The notes beneath the pieces were generated by a model that saw only the letters and a program-made list of their open reading frames with translations, was not told the DNA's origin and made no database searches. Of a stretch of DNA of 44,775 nt, positions 8,892 through 17,400 are shown one piece after another (positions within the stretch are counted from its first letter, which is position 1; every line of letters begins with the position of its first letter). The translations under genes and the position numbers were made by a program. This DNA is from CAVQGF01 sp045807945 (lineage in GTDB: Bacteria; Acidobacteriota; Terriglobia; Terriglobales; Acidobacteriaceae): contig JBJMGI010000009.1 of assembly GCA_045807945.1 (NCBI GenBank), forward strand, positions 1-44,775, in the 5' to 3' direction.

Positions 8892-8916
8892 CTATCAACA
8901 GGTGAAAAAACGCGCA

Positions 8917-8939
8917 AACTGGCGATAATCGCGCCAGTT
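8917..8939 (+). terminator. Stem-loop downstream of kbl
   Basis: AACTGGCG and CGCCAGTT form an 8-bp perfect stem with a 7-base loop, 25 bases after the kbl stop codon. No T-run follows, so it may be a weak terminator or a 3' end stabiliser. Confidence 0.45.
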
Positions 8940-9004
8940 CTAAGGCATATTCCTCACGCCCGATTCACCGCACACTCATCTAATAAGTGCGACAATAAAG
9001 AGAC

Positions 9005-10087
9005 ATGCTCCGGCTCGACATTGAACCGCAGGTAGCGGCTTCGCCGTCTAAATCGACGATGCCTGAGCCTTCCTCCGCCAAGCCGATCTACATAGAGCAC
9101 CCCATCCTGACGCTGGAGCGGCTGGAGTGGCAGGACGAGCGTTCGAAACTGCATCTTTGGGTGGCGCTTTGGGCTTCGATATCCGTCCACCTCATCCTCG
9201 TTATTTTAGGATTTATTTATTGGCCAAGAATCGTAGCTTGGGAAGAGGCGCGCCAGGCGGCGCAGGTGCGCGAAACGGCGCCACAAGAGGCTCTCAAGGA
9301 CAAGGAACTTACATACCTTCAGCTTCCGCCCGCACCGGTAGTGCAGCCGAAAGATTCGAGCATCATTTCTGACCAGAACCGCAGCGCTACGGTGAAGCAG
9401 CCGCAGCTCGACCGCAAGCGGCTGAAAGAGATTTTGGATTCGACGCAGGCCAAACCCGGCGCTCCGGGAATGAACATGCCGGCGTTACCAAAGAGTGCTC
9501 CCGAGCAGCCGCGCGAAGCCCAGCAGCAACCGCCGGAGCAGGGGCAGCCGCATCAGCCGGAGAACCAGCTGGCACATCTGGAGTCGCCCCCGATACCGCC
9601 GCGGCCAGCACGCGGTGCATTCAACAGCAATCTTTCCGCAGGATCTGCGATCGAAGAGGCGGCGCGCGAGAGCGCGAAGACGGGTTCTGGCGGAGATTAC
9701 GGTCCGCCGCCCATGAATCCGCGCGGGAACGTGCAGAGCGACATGGAAGTACTGAGCGACACGATGGGCGTGGACTTCAGCGCTTACCTGGCGCGGCTGG
9801 TGCACGACGTCCGATTGAACTGGTACAACCTGGTGCCGGAGGTGGCGCGTCCGCCGCTGCGCAAGACGGGCAAAGTAACCATCGACTTTGTCATCACGAA
9901 GAATGGCGGCATCAGCGGAATGAAGATCATGAGCCCCTCGGGAGATATCTCGCTCGACCGCGCTGCTTATGGCGGGATAACCGCCGTCAATCCCTTCCAG
10001 CCGCTGCCTACAAACTTCCGCGGGCAATACCTTGCGCTTCGCTTCCGCTTCCTTTACAACCCTGACCGGATGGCGGAGCTCCGCTAA
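9005..10087 (+). CDS. TonB-like protein with C-terminal TonB domain
   Basis: The 360-residue protein has the classic TonB/TolA layout. A cytoplasmic N-terminal stretch of about 55 residues is followed by one membrane helix (WVALWASISVHLILVILGFI, about 56-75), a long Pro/Gln/Ala-rich periplasmic spacer (about 85-240), and a C-terminal TonB-like domain with VTIDFVITKNGGISG, SPSGDISLDRAA and a final RFRFLYNP. Such proteins transmit proton-motive force to outer-membrane receptors or contact the peptidoglycan and outer membrane. No ExbB/ExbD or receptor gene lies beside it. The N-terminal extension is longer than in E. coli TonB. The next ORF starts 40 bases downstream. Confidence 0.85.
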   Translation: MLRLDIEPQVAASPSKSTMPEPSSAKPIYIEHPILTLERLEWQDERSKLHLWVALWASISVHLILVILGFIYWPRIVAWEEARQAAQVRETAPQEALKDKELTYLQLPPAPVVQPKDSSIISDQNRSATVKQPQLDRKRLKEILDSTQAKPGAPGMNMPALPKSAPEQPREAQQQPPEQGQPHQPENQLAHLESPPIPPRPARGAFNSNLSAGSAIEEAARESAKTGSGGDYGPPPMNPRGNVQSDMEVLSDTMGVDFSAYLARLVHDVRLNWYNLVPEVARPPLRKTGKVTIDFVITKNGGISGMKIMSPSGDISLDRAAYGGITAVNPFQPLPTNFRGQYLALRFRFLYNPDRMAELR

Positions 10088-10127
10088 CCGAATTCGCTTC
10101 AATCCACCATTGCTACAATCGCGGGCG

Positions 10128-10235
10128 ATGACCTCTCGCCGCCAGCAGACAATCGGGCTCGTGCTCACTGCGCTGTTCATTCTTATTTTTCTGCTGGTGC
10201 GGGTTGGTAAATCCATGTACTGGGGATGGCGCTGA
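10128..10235 (+). CDS. 35-residue single-pass membrane micro-protein
   Basis: The ORF starts at the ATG at 10128 and ends with the TGA at 10233-10235. The product has a basic N-terminus (MTSRRQQ), one hydrophobic segment at about residues 8-25 (IGLVLTALFILIFLLV) and a short basic/aromatic tail (MYWGWR). This is the typical make-up of a small inner-membrane protein. A TACAAT -10-like motif lies at 10114-10119. Its stop overlaps the ATG of miaA as TGATG, which suggests translational coupling. No family is recognised and it could simply be a leader ORF. Confidence 0.5.
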   Translation: MTSRRQQTIGLVLTALFILIFLLVRVGKSMYWGWR

Positions 10236-11167
10236 TGGCGCGCGATCCGCTGCTGGTGGTGATCGTTGGCCCAACGGCAAGCGGCAAGACGGCGCTCTCC
10301 ATCGCCTTGGCCGAGCAGTTCGGCGGCGAGATCGTGAGCTGCGATTCCGTCGCGGTGTATCGCGGATTTGAGATCGGAACGGCAAAGCCTGCACGCGAAG
10401 AGCGGGCGCGAGTGCCGCATCATCTGCTGGATGTGGCTGAACCAAACCAGCCCTTCACGGCGGGGGACTACTCGCGGATCGGGCGTTCAGTGCTGAACGA
10501 GATCGCCGCACGGAAGAAGATGCCGATCGTGGTGGGTGGAACCGGGCTCTATTTGCGGGCCCTTCTGGAAGGATTGTTTTCCGGGCCGCCACGCTCAGAA
10601 GAATTGCGCGAACGCTTGCGGGCTTCTACCGAAGAGCACGGCCCCAATCATCTGCACGAGATGTTACGGCACCTCGACGCGGCTGCCGCGGAGAAAATCC
10701 ATCCTAACGACCATTCGAAGTTGATTCGCGCGATAGAAGTTTGTTTGGCATCACGTTCGAAGATGACAGAGATGTGGAAGCAGGGAAGAGATGCGCTGAA
10801 AGGGTTCCGGATTCTGCGGATCGGACTCGACCCGGAGCGGGATGCACTGTGTGAGCGGATCAACCGCCGTGCTGAGCAAATGTTCGCGCACGGTCTAGTA
10901 GAAGAAACGAGAAAACTGGTTCAGCAGTACGGTGGCGCTGCGCCCGCGTTGAGCTCGCTCGGGTACAAACAGGCAATGCAGGTGATCCGCGCCGAAATGG
11001 ATGAGCAAAGTGCGATCGCGGCGGCCCAACAAGGGCATCGGAACTACGCTAAGCGACAAATGACGTGGTTCCGTAGAGAGCCCAACGTGCACTGGTTGCG
11101 TGGATTCGGTGACGAGGCGAACGTGCAGGCTCAAGCGGAATCGCTGGTTGCGGCCGAAGCCGCTTAA
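10235..11167 (+). CDS. miaA: tRNA dimethylallyltransferase
   Basis: MiaA adds the dimethylallyl group to N6 of A37 in tRNAs that read codons starting with U. The 310-residue protein has the P-loop GPTASGKT at residues 12-19, the substrate region EIVSCDSVAVYRGFEIGTAKP, VVGGTGLYLRALLEGL, and the C-terminal YAKRQMTWFRR, all standard. I chose the ATG at 10235, which overlaps the upstream micro-ORF stop (TGATG), over the ATG at 10226, because the conserved N-terminus begins at once. DSVAVYRG replaces the more common DSMQVYRG. Downstream, after 38 bases, is the GH3 gene. Confidence 0.96.
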   Translation: MARDPLLVVIVGPTASGKTALSIALAEQFGGEIVSCDSVAVYRGFEIGTAKPAREERARVPHHLLDVAEPNQPFTAGDYSRIGRSVLNEIAARKKMPIVVGGTGLYLRALLEGLFSGPPRSEELRERLRASTEEHGPNHLHEMLRHLDAAAAEKIHPNDHSKLIRAIEVCLASRSKMTEMWKQGRDALKGFRILRIGLDPERDALCERINRRAEQMFAHGLVEETRKLVQQYGGAAPALSSLGYKQAMQVIRAEMDEQSAIAAAQQGHRNYAKRQMTWFRREPNVHWLRGFGDEANVQAQAESLVAAEAA

Positions 11168-11205
11168 CTATATGCAACGGTGACGCGCTCTGATATGTTC
11201 GCGGC

Positions 11206-13140
11206 ATGTCCCGCCGTGTGGTGCTCATCAGTTGGGTGGTTCTTTCGTGTGCGCTCGCATATTGCAAAGAAAACCCCCGGAGCACCCAAAAAGAACACGT
11301 TCAGCGAACACCAGCCCAGGATTACCACCGCAAAGAAAGCTATCAGCGCACTGAGCCCATCCACATCACCGTCGAAGGACAGCGCTGGGCGGAGCGGACG
11401 CTGGCGCGACTCACTGTTCAGGAAAAAGTCGGGCAGCTGTTCATGCTGCGCGCTCCAACGGAATTCTTCAACGTTGCGAACCCCCAATATGCCGCGATGC
11501 GTGACCGCGTGCGGCAGTTCCACGTAGGCGCGATGCTGCTTACCGTTCCGGTGGACGGTCAGCTGATCCTGAAGAACCAGCCTTACGAAGCGGCGATGCT
11601 TACCAATCGCCTGCAGCGCGATTCCGAGCTGCCGCTGCTCTTCGCTGCCGATTTCGAGCGTGGACTTTCCAACCGCTTTTATGGAGTGACAGTGTTTCCG
11701 CATTCGATGGCCTTTGCGGCTACGGGAAACACCGCGTACGCCGAGACATTCGCGCGCATCACGGCCCAGGAGGCGCGTGCGATCGGAGTGCAGTGGAACC
11801 TGTTCCCCATCGCAGACGTGAACTCGAATGCCGAGAACCCGATCATCAATGCGCGCGCGTGGAGTGAGGACCCGAAGCAGGTCGGAGATTTCACTGCAGC
11901 GTTCATACGTTCGTCGGCAGCGACTGGCATCCTGACGACAGCGAAACACTTCCCCGGCCACGGCGATACCGCGACTGATTCCCATCTCGATGTTGCGCGC
12001 GTAAGCGGCGACGTGGGGCGGCTGCAGTCGGTAGAACTTGCGCCGTTTGATGCAGCGATCCGCGCCGGAGTGGATTCGGTTATGGTGGCGCACGTGACCG
12101 TGCCAGCGCTCGAGCCTGATCCGCGGCGGGTGGCCACCGTCTCGCACAAGATCGTGACCGAGTACCTGAAAGAGAAGATGGGATTCCAGGGCATCGTAAT
12201 CCCGGACGCGATGGACATGGCCGCGCTGACGCAGATGTTTCCCGCGGGCCGGTCGGCGGTTGAGGCCTTCAAGGCAGGGAACGACATGATCGTGATCCCC
12301 GCTGATCTTGAGACTTCGTTCGACGCGATGGTGCATGCCGTCCAGAGCGGCGAGATCAGCATGCCCCGGCTGAATGATTCGGTGCGCAAGATCCTCTATG
12401 CCAAGGCCTCGCTCGGTCTGCACAAAGCCCGGCTAGTGGACTTGAACGCGATCAGCTACGCCGTCGGCAAGCCGGAGAGTGCGGTTTTCGCCCAGAAGGT
12501 GGCAGACGAGGCCGTTACTCTGCTGAGAGAAAACGGGAAGATGATCCCGCTTAGAAAAAGTGGAACTTCCGCCGCAGAGAGCCCGTACATACCGGTGGGT
12601 GGCTCCGGCCGTGAGCTGCTGGGCATCGTGTTTACCGACGACCAGCGGCTAGACCAGGGACGGGTGCTGGAACGCGAGCTGAAATCACGCGTTCCGTCTG
12701 CGGCCATGGTCTACATAGATCCACGCAATGCGGCAGCGCTGAATGATTCGGTGCTTGCGTGGGTGGCAGGGTCGAAGCAAGTGGTGGTCGCGGTGTATGA
12801 GAACCCGACCAGCCAGGGCCAGGTAGTCGTAACTGGCGGCAAGGCACACCGCACGATCGGTTTGTCAGAAGCGGAGACGCGGCTGATAAACGGGATCCTG
12901 GAACGCGCGGGCGAGCGGACGGCGGTTGTCGCGATGGGAAGTCCGTACGTCGCGGCGTCGTTCCCCGAGGTGCAGAATTATCTTTGCACCTACTCGGTCG
13001 CCAGCGTTTCAGAGACGGCAGCGGCGCGGGCCTTGTTCGGCGAGATCGGGATACACGGACATAGTCCGGTGACGATCCCGGGGATCGCAGACCGCGGAGC
13101 AGGCTTGGAGCGCCCGATCATGACATCGCGTCAGCGATGA
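11206..13140 (+). CDS. Exported GH3 beta-N-acetylhexosaminidase (NagZ-like)
   Basis: This 644-residue glycoside hydrolase family 3 protein has a hydrophobic leader (RRVVLISWVVLSCALAYC) that also resembles a lipoprotein signal. The N-terminal barrel carries KHFPGHGDTATDSH near residue 246, whose His/Asp pair is the acid-base dyad of NagZ-type enzymes, and VIPDAMDMAAL near residue 334 with the nucleophile aspartate. The C-terminal half (residues about 430-640) is a GH3_C-like domain, longer than cytosolic NagZ (about 340 residues). The likely substrate is N-acetylglucosamine from peptidoglycan or chitin. A minus-strand frame of 419 codons over it is an Arg/His-rich shadow. It is followed by a lipoprotein gene 13 bases downstream. 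Confidence 0.9.
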   Translation: MSRRVVLISWVVLSCALAYCKENPRSTQKEHVQRTPAQDYHRKESYQRTEPIHITVEGQRWAERTLARLTVQEKVGQLFMLRAPTEFFNVANPQYAAMRDRVRQFHVGAMLLTVPVDGQLILKNQPYEAAMLTNRLQRDSELPLLFAADFERGLSNRFYGVTVFPHSMAFAATGNTAYAETFARITAQEARAIGVQWNLFPIADVNSNAENPIINARAWSEDPKQVGDFTAAFIRSSAATGILTTAKHFPGHGDTATDSHLDVARVSGDVGRLQSVELAPFDAAIRAGVDSVMVAHVTVPALEPDPRRVATVSHKIVTEYLKEKMGFQGIVIPDAMDMAALTQMFPAGRSAVEAFKAGNDMIVIPADLETSFDAMVHAVQSGEISMPRLNDSVRKILYAKASLGLHKARLVDLNAISYAVGKPESAVFAQKVADEAVTLLRENGKMIPLRKSGTSAAESPYIPVGGSGRELLGIVFTDDQRLDQGRVLERELKSRVPSAAMVYIDPRNAAALNDSVLAWVAGSKQVVVAVYENPTSQGQVVVTGGKAHRTIGLSEAETRLINGILERAGERTAVVAMGSPYVAASFPEVQNYLCTYSVASVSETAAARALFGEIGIHGHSPVTIPGIADRGAGLERPIMTSRQR

Positions 13141-13153
13141 TGGAGGCAGGTCC

Positions 13154-13765
13154 ATGACTTCCGGTTTTGTTCGCATCGCATGCTCTACTCTTCTGCTTTC
13201 TCTTCTTCTGATCTCAAGCGGATGCACGGTTCGCGAAACTCGCCGCAACGGCGATAACGGGGACAAAGCCAGCGAGACCAAAGGCGCCGAGATCACAACT
13301 CCGTTTGGCACACTGCGCGCGCGCAATGAAGACGATGGGGCAGCAACAGGGCTGGCCATTTATCCGGGAGCAAGGGTGCTGCATGAAAAGAACGATGATC
13401 ACGGCGGGAATGTAGTCATCGACACACCAGCGTTCGGACTGAAGGTGATCGCGGTGAAATACGAAACCGACGATCCGCCGGAGAAGGTCGCAGATTTCTA
13501 TCGCAAGGAGTTGCGGCAGTTCGGTAAGAAGGTTTTGGAGTGCCATCCGAGCCATAACCCGGATGATGTGAACGTCGGCGAGGTGCATGGGAAGGGCGGC
13601 GAACTCACGTGCGATAAGGATGAAGATTCAAAGAGCCACACCACAGAGTTGAAAGCCGGGACACAAGACAATCAACACGTAGTGGGCGTGGAGCCGAAGG
13701 GGCAGGGAACAAAGTTTGCGCTGGTTTATGTGCGCGTGCGGGGCGATCACGACAACACGATGTGA
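13154..13765 (+). CDS. Probable lipoprotein of unknown function
   Basis: The 203-residue protein has a lipoprotein-like signal: a basic start, the hydrophobic core LLLSLLLIS, then SSGC with Cys24 as the likely lipidated residue (S at -3 is less usual). The remainder is hydrophilic, with a small alpha/beta region around residues 70-140 (GLAIYPGARVL..., VAVKYETDDPPEKVADFYRKEL). This resembles secreted proteins in which a YPGA motif precedes a vsvsfeTsDspekVvaFYr pattern. GGAGG lies 12 bases before the ATG. It follows the GH3 gene by 13 bases and probably shares its transcript. No enzymatic function is assigned. Confidence 0.75.
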   Translation: MTSGFVRIACSTLLLSLLLISSGCTVRETRRNGDNGDKASETKGAEITTPFGTLRARNEDDGAATGLAIYPGARVLHEKNDDHGGNVVIDTPAFGLKVIAVKYETDDPPEKVADFYRKELRQFGKKVLECHPSHNPDDVNVGEVHGKGGELTCDKDEDSKSHTTELKAGTQDNQHVVGVEPKGQGTKFALVYVRVRGDHDNTM

Positions 13766-13794
13766 ACTCCGGGGGCTCCTGCTATTCTTTTTGC

Positions 13795-14451
13795 ATGCAG
13801 CACCCGTGCCATCAATGTGGCGCACCGGTCGATGACGGCACGCCGTTCTGCAAGCAATGCAAGGCGCCGCAGATACGAGTAGTGACCGTTCCTCAATCGG
13901 ATATCGAGCCGCTCCGAATGCCGGAGCCGGAAGATGCACCCGAACCCACGCTGCCCTCGGTGCAATCATCTCCGATCGACTGGCGTAGCGCGTGGCCCTC
14001 TGCTTTCTTTGTAGCCGTGCCGGCAGGGCTGCTCGCTTTTGCTTTAAACCCGCTATTTTTCTTGTGGACATTCGGCGCGGGCGCGCTGAGCGTATCCAGC
14101 TACCGCAAGCGGACACAAGCACCCGTGACGCGCGCGATGGCGCTGCGGCTTGGCTTGTTCAGCGGAGTGGTCGCGTTCGCTGTCTTTTTATCTGTGTTTC
14201 TGATGGCAATGGCGCGTCCCGAATTTTCTAGTGCATTGCGACAGCAGATGAAGACGACCGTCGACCGTGTCGCGCAGCAGAACCCGGCTCCGAACTCCCA
14301 AAAAACTGCCGAGATCCTTACTTCTCCCGATGGCTTCGCGACAATGATCCTGCTAGTGAATGGGATGTTCGCCGTGCTGTTCATCGTTTTCGCCGTGATC
14401 GGAGCGATGGCAGGCATTACGGTGTTTGCACCTAAAAATCGGGCTCCGTGA
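13795..14451 (+). CDS. Zinc-ribbon membrane protein, hypothetical
   Basis: The 218-residue protein starts with a zinc-ribbon-like C-x2-C...C-x2-C element (HPCHQCGAPVDDGTPFCKQCKAP, residues 3-26). A proline-rich linker follows, then two hydrophobic segments at about residues 65-100, one at about 115-135 and one near the C-terminus (about 185-215). I start at the ATG at 13795 because the zinc ribbon follows immediately; the longer frame from 13762 would overlap the lipoprotein stop. Proteins of this plan occur widely in Acidobacteria without known function. A poor ribosome-binding site is present. Confidence 0.7.
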   Translation: MQHPCHQCGAPVDDGTPFCKQCKAPQIRVVTVPQSDIEPLRMPEPEDAPEPTLPSVQSSPIDWRSAWPSAFFVAVPAGLLAFALNPLFFLWTFGAGALSVSSYRKRTQAPVTRAMALRLGLFSGVVAFAVFLSVFLMAMARPEFSSALRQQMKTTVDRVAQQNPAPNSQKTAEILTSPDGFATMILLVNGMFAVLFIVFAVIGAMAGITVFAPKNRAP

Positions 14452-14517
14452 GCGCTGTTTTAGACTGCGGAAAAGTTACTTTCGACGTCTGATATCATCC
14501 ATCTTCAATCTTCCCGC

Positions 14518-15102
14518 ATGAGTTCTCCGGCCCAACCACGCAAACCGTCACGCAACGCGCCGCTGCGCGAAAAAGCCCAATTGATGTCCGGGTCCGAGAT
14601 CGAGCGCACCCTGGTACGGCTGGCTCACGAGATCGTGGAGAAGAACAATGGCGTCGAGAACCTGACGCTGGTCGGAATCAAGCGCCGCGGGGTCCCACTG
14701 GCGGAGCGGATCGCGAAAATAATCCAGCAGATCGAGAAGAAGAAAGTCCCCGTCGGGATGTTGGATATCACGCTGTATCGCGACGACCTAACGCTCGTCG
14801 GCCTGAAGCCGGTGGTGCAGAAGGGCGAAATTGGCTGCGAGATTGTCAGCCGCGACGTGATTTTGGTTGACGACGTCCTATACACGGGGCGCACGGTTCG
14901 CGCGGCCCTCGATGCGCTATTCGACCATGGGCGTCCACGACGGGTGCAGCTTGCCGTGCTGATCGACCGTGGACATCGCGAACTTCCCATCGAGGCAGCA
15001 TATGTCGGCCGCCGCGTGCAGATCGAAGAGAACGAGACCATCGAAGTGAAAATGAAAGAGACCGACGACAGTGAGAAGGTGTTGCTCGTCGAACGCGCCT
15101 GA
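14518..15102 (+). CDS. pyrR: Bifunctional PyrR: pyr regulator / uracil phosphoribosyltransferase
   Basis: PyrR senses UMP and controls pyrimidine genes by binding pyr mRNA, and has weak UPRTase activity. The 194-residue protein has a PRPP-binding motif at residues 114-130 (VILVDDVLYTGRTVRAA), GIKRRGVPLA near 53-62, and the AVLIDRGHRELPIEA region, all typical. It carries about 15 extra N-terminal residues. The gene is the first of pyrR-pyrB-pyrC: the pyrB ATG begins 2 bases after its stop. The upstream spacer is only 66 bases, and I see no antiterminator/terminator pair or PyrR-binding loop in it, so control may be translational or occur through another route. Confidence 0.95.
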   Translation: MSSPAQPRKPSRNAPLREKAQLMSGSEIERTLVRLAHEIVEKNNGVENLTLVGIKRRGVPLAERIAKIIQQIEKKKVPVGMLDITLYRDDLTLVGLKPVVQKGEIGCEIVSRDVILVDDVLYTGRTVRAALDALFDHGRPRRVQLAVLIDRGHRELPIEAAYVGRRVQIEENETIEVKMKETDDSEKVLLVERA

Positions 15103-15104
15103 AC

Positions 15105-16013
15105 ATGGCCAAACGCCGGAGTCTGCTCGATCTTGAGCATCTGAGCACCGACGATATGACCGGTCTGCTGCGGCTCGCACGGCGCATGCAACGCGGCGGC
15201 CCACGTCCTTTACTCCGAAGAAATCGAATCGCTCTGCTGTTCTATGAGTCGTCCACGCGGACGCGTGTGTCTTTTGAATTCGCCGCGAAGGCGCTGGGTG
15301 CGACGACCTCTGTGATCACAGCGACAGCCTCAAGCATTGAGAAGGGCGAGTCGCTGCTCGATACGGGATACACGCTGCGCGCGCTGGGGACTGATTTGAT
15401 CGTTATGCGGCATCCATCATCGGGAGCGCCGCACGTGCTCGCGCGGAATCTCGACATTCCTGTAGTCAACGCCGGCGATGGCCTTCACGAGCATCCCTCG
15501 CAGGGACTGCTTGACGCGTACACCATCCTGCGGCACAAGAAAAATCTCAAGGGATTGCGGGTCGCGATCGTGGGAGACATCTTCCACAGCCGCGTGGCTC
15601 GCTCAGCAACGCAGTTGCTGACGCGCTTTGGAGCTCACGTGACGTTGTGTGGACCTCCGGAGCTTTGCCCGGAGATTGCAAGCACGCTGGCGAAGAACTC
15701 TAGCGTCGTTCGGCACCTCGATCCGGCGATCCGCGGCGTTGATGTGGTGATGATGCTGCGCATACAGAAGGAGCGGCTGGCGGGAATGAACCTTGATATC
15801 CCGGCATACGTCGCCGCATATCAGCTCACGGCGGACAAGCTGCGCATCGCGAAGAAAGATGCCATCGTGATGCACCCCGGTCCGATGCTGCGCGGGCTGG
15901 AGATCGCTGGGGAAGTCGCCGACAGTTCGCAGTCGGTCATACGCGAACAAGTCGAGAACGGCGTCGCTGTGCGGATGGCGATACTGGCATGGTGCCTAGG
16001 AGCGGCGAAGTGA
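15105..16013 (+). CDS. pyrB: Aspartate carbamoyltransferase, catalytic chain
   Basis: It condenses carbamoyl phosphate with aspartate, the committed step of pyrimidine synthesis. The 302-residue protein has the carbamoyl-phosphate motif STRTR at residues 50-54, the lysine of SSIEKGES (Lys80), HPSQGLLDAYT, and the C-terminal HPGPMLRG. No pyrI is nearby, so the enzyme is probably not the E. coli c6r6 type; in many bacteria a DHOase-like partner is used and pyrC lies next door. Its stop overlaps the probable GTG start of pyrC (GTGA). Confidence 0.96.
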   Translation: MAKRRSLLDLEHLSTDDMTGLLRLARRMQRGGPRPLLRRNRIALLFYESSTRTRVSFEFAAKALGATTSVITATASSIEKGESLLDTGYTLRALGTDLIVMRHPSSGAPHVLARNLDIPVVNAGDGLHEHPSQGLLDAYTILRHKKNLKGLRVAIVGDIFHSRVARSATQLLTRFGAHVTLCGPPELCPEIASTLAKNSSVVRHLDPAIRGVDVVMMLRIQKERLAGMNLDIPAYVAAYQLTADKLRIAKKDAIVMHPGPMLRGLEIAGEVADSSQSVIREQVENGVAVRMAILAWCLGAAK

Positions 16014-17323
16014 GCGCAAAACCCAAATCGCTGCTGATCAGGAACGGGCGCGTTATCGATCCGGCGTCGAACATCGACGCTGAAATGGACATCTTGCTGC
16101 GCGACGGCCAGGTGGCCGAGGTCGCGAAAAAGGGAAAGACACGCGGCTCTGCGGACGAGAAGTTTGACGCACGCGGGATGATCGTTGCGCCTGGGTTCAT
16201 TGATATGCACGTGCATTTGCGGGAACCTGGTCAGGCGCACAAAGAGACGATTGCCAGCGGGACGCGGGCGGCGGCAGCGGGCGGCTTCACGTCCGTGTGC
16301 GCAATGCCAAATACGAATCCCGTAAACGATTCTGCAGAAATCACGGCGTGGATGCTTTCGCCTGAGCGTGGCGCAATCGTGAACGTATTTCCGATCGCGG
16401 CAGCGACGGTGGGGAGCAAGGGCCAGGAGCTCACTGATTTTCGCGGTTTGCAAAAAGCAGGTGCGGTCGCACTTACGGACGATGGCAAACCGATCCTGGA
16501 AGACGAGATCATGCGCGAGGTATTGTGCGCGGCGGCGCAGGTTGGTTTGCCGGTGATCCAGCATGCGGAAGACACGCGGATGACTGCTGGCTGCTCGATG
16601 AATGCGGGCGCGACTGCATTCCGGCTAGGTCTGCGCGGAATGCCCGACGAGGCGGAAGCAGCCATCGTGGAGCGTGACGTGAAGCTCGCAGCGGCAACCA
16701 AGGCGCGGCTGCATGTTGCTCATATCTCGACAGCGGGAGCGCTGGAAGCGGTGCGCAAGGGGAAGCGCGAGAAGCTGGCCGTGAGCTGCGAGATCACGCC
16801 GCATCATTTCACGCTGATCGATGAAGACGTGGAAGCGAGAGACTCGCTGGCAATGTACGACTCGCGTTTCAAGATGAATCCTCCGCTGCGCTCGGCGGCG
16901 GACCGCGAAGCGATGCTGGCGGCGCTCGCCGATGGAGCTATCGACGCTATCGCGACTGACCACGCTCCGCACTCTGCAAGCGAAAAGAACGCGGAGTTCG
17001 AGCAGGCGCCCTTTGGCATCACTGGGCTCGAGACGGCGCTCGCGCTCGCGGTCACGCACCTGTACCGGGAGAAGCGAATCACGTTGCGCCGTCTAGTGGA
17101 GTTGTTCTCGGCGACCCCGGCGCGGCTGCTCAACCTGCGAGGACGAGGGTCGCTCGCCGTCGGGTCACATGCAGATGTGACGATTTTCGATCCAGCTAAG
17201 CGGTGGACTTACGACACCGAGAAATCCGCCTCGAAATCTAAGAACTCCCCATTCGGCGGCTGGCAGCTATACGGCAAGGTGATGGCGACCGTGGTCGACG
17301 GCAACATCGTCTATCGTTTCTAG
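16010..17323 (+). CDS. pyrC: Dihydroorotase, class I
   Basis: It cyclises carbamoyl aspartate to dihydroorotate. The 437-residue amidohydrolase shows the metal site DMHVHLREPG, MPNTNPVND, TDDGKPILED, VIQHAEDT, VAHISTAGAL and the catalytic-aspartate region DAIATDHAPHS. I prefer the GTG at 16010, which overlaps the pyrB stop and has AGGAG 7 bases upstream; the in-frame ATG at 15989 lies inside pyrB and has no such site. It forms pyrR-pyrB-pyrC with near-zero spacing. The C-terminal segment, near residues 405-415, carries a Ser/Lys-rich insertion (KSASKSKN). Confidence 0.96.
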   Translation: MSAKPKSLLIRNGRVIDPASNIDAEMDILLRDGQVAEVAKKGKTRGSADEKFDARGMIVAPGFIDMHVHLREPGQAHKETIASGTRAAAAGGFTSVCAMPNTNPVNDSAEITAWMLSPERGAIVNVFPIAAATVGSKGQELTDFRGLQKAGAVALTDDGKPILEDEIMREVLCAAAQVGLPVIQHAEDTRMTAGCSMNAGATAFRLGLRGMPDEAEAAIVERDVKLAAATKARLHVAHISTAGALEAVRKGKREKLAVSCEITPHHFTLIDEDVEARDSLAMYDSRFKMNPPLRSAADREAMLAALADGAIDAIATDHAPHSASEKNAEFEQAPFGITGLETALALAVTHLYREKRITLRRLVELFSATPARLLNLRGRGSLAVGSHADVTIFDPAKRWTYDTEKSASKSKNSPFGGWQLYGKVMATVVDGNIVYRF

Positions 17324-17400
17324 GGCTTCCAGCCTATGGGTACTTAAGTACTCTGCTGTGTTTCATAGCTGACTCTGTTTCGGGTTACAATCTGGCAACC

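Noticed and set aside
9485..10423. 312-codon minus-strand frame over the TonB-like gene and miaA
   Set aside because: It spans two plus-strand genes with known motifs and has the composition of a shadow frame.
11164..12423. 419-codon minus-strand frame across the GH3 gene
   Set aside because: It is antisense to a protein with clear GH3 motifs, is Arg/His-rich and has no family features; GC-rich DNA gives such shadows.
16005..16013. pyrC start at ATG 15989
   Set aside because: It lies inside pyrB with no ribosome-binding site; GTG 16010 has AGGAG at proper spacing and overlaps the pyrB stop.
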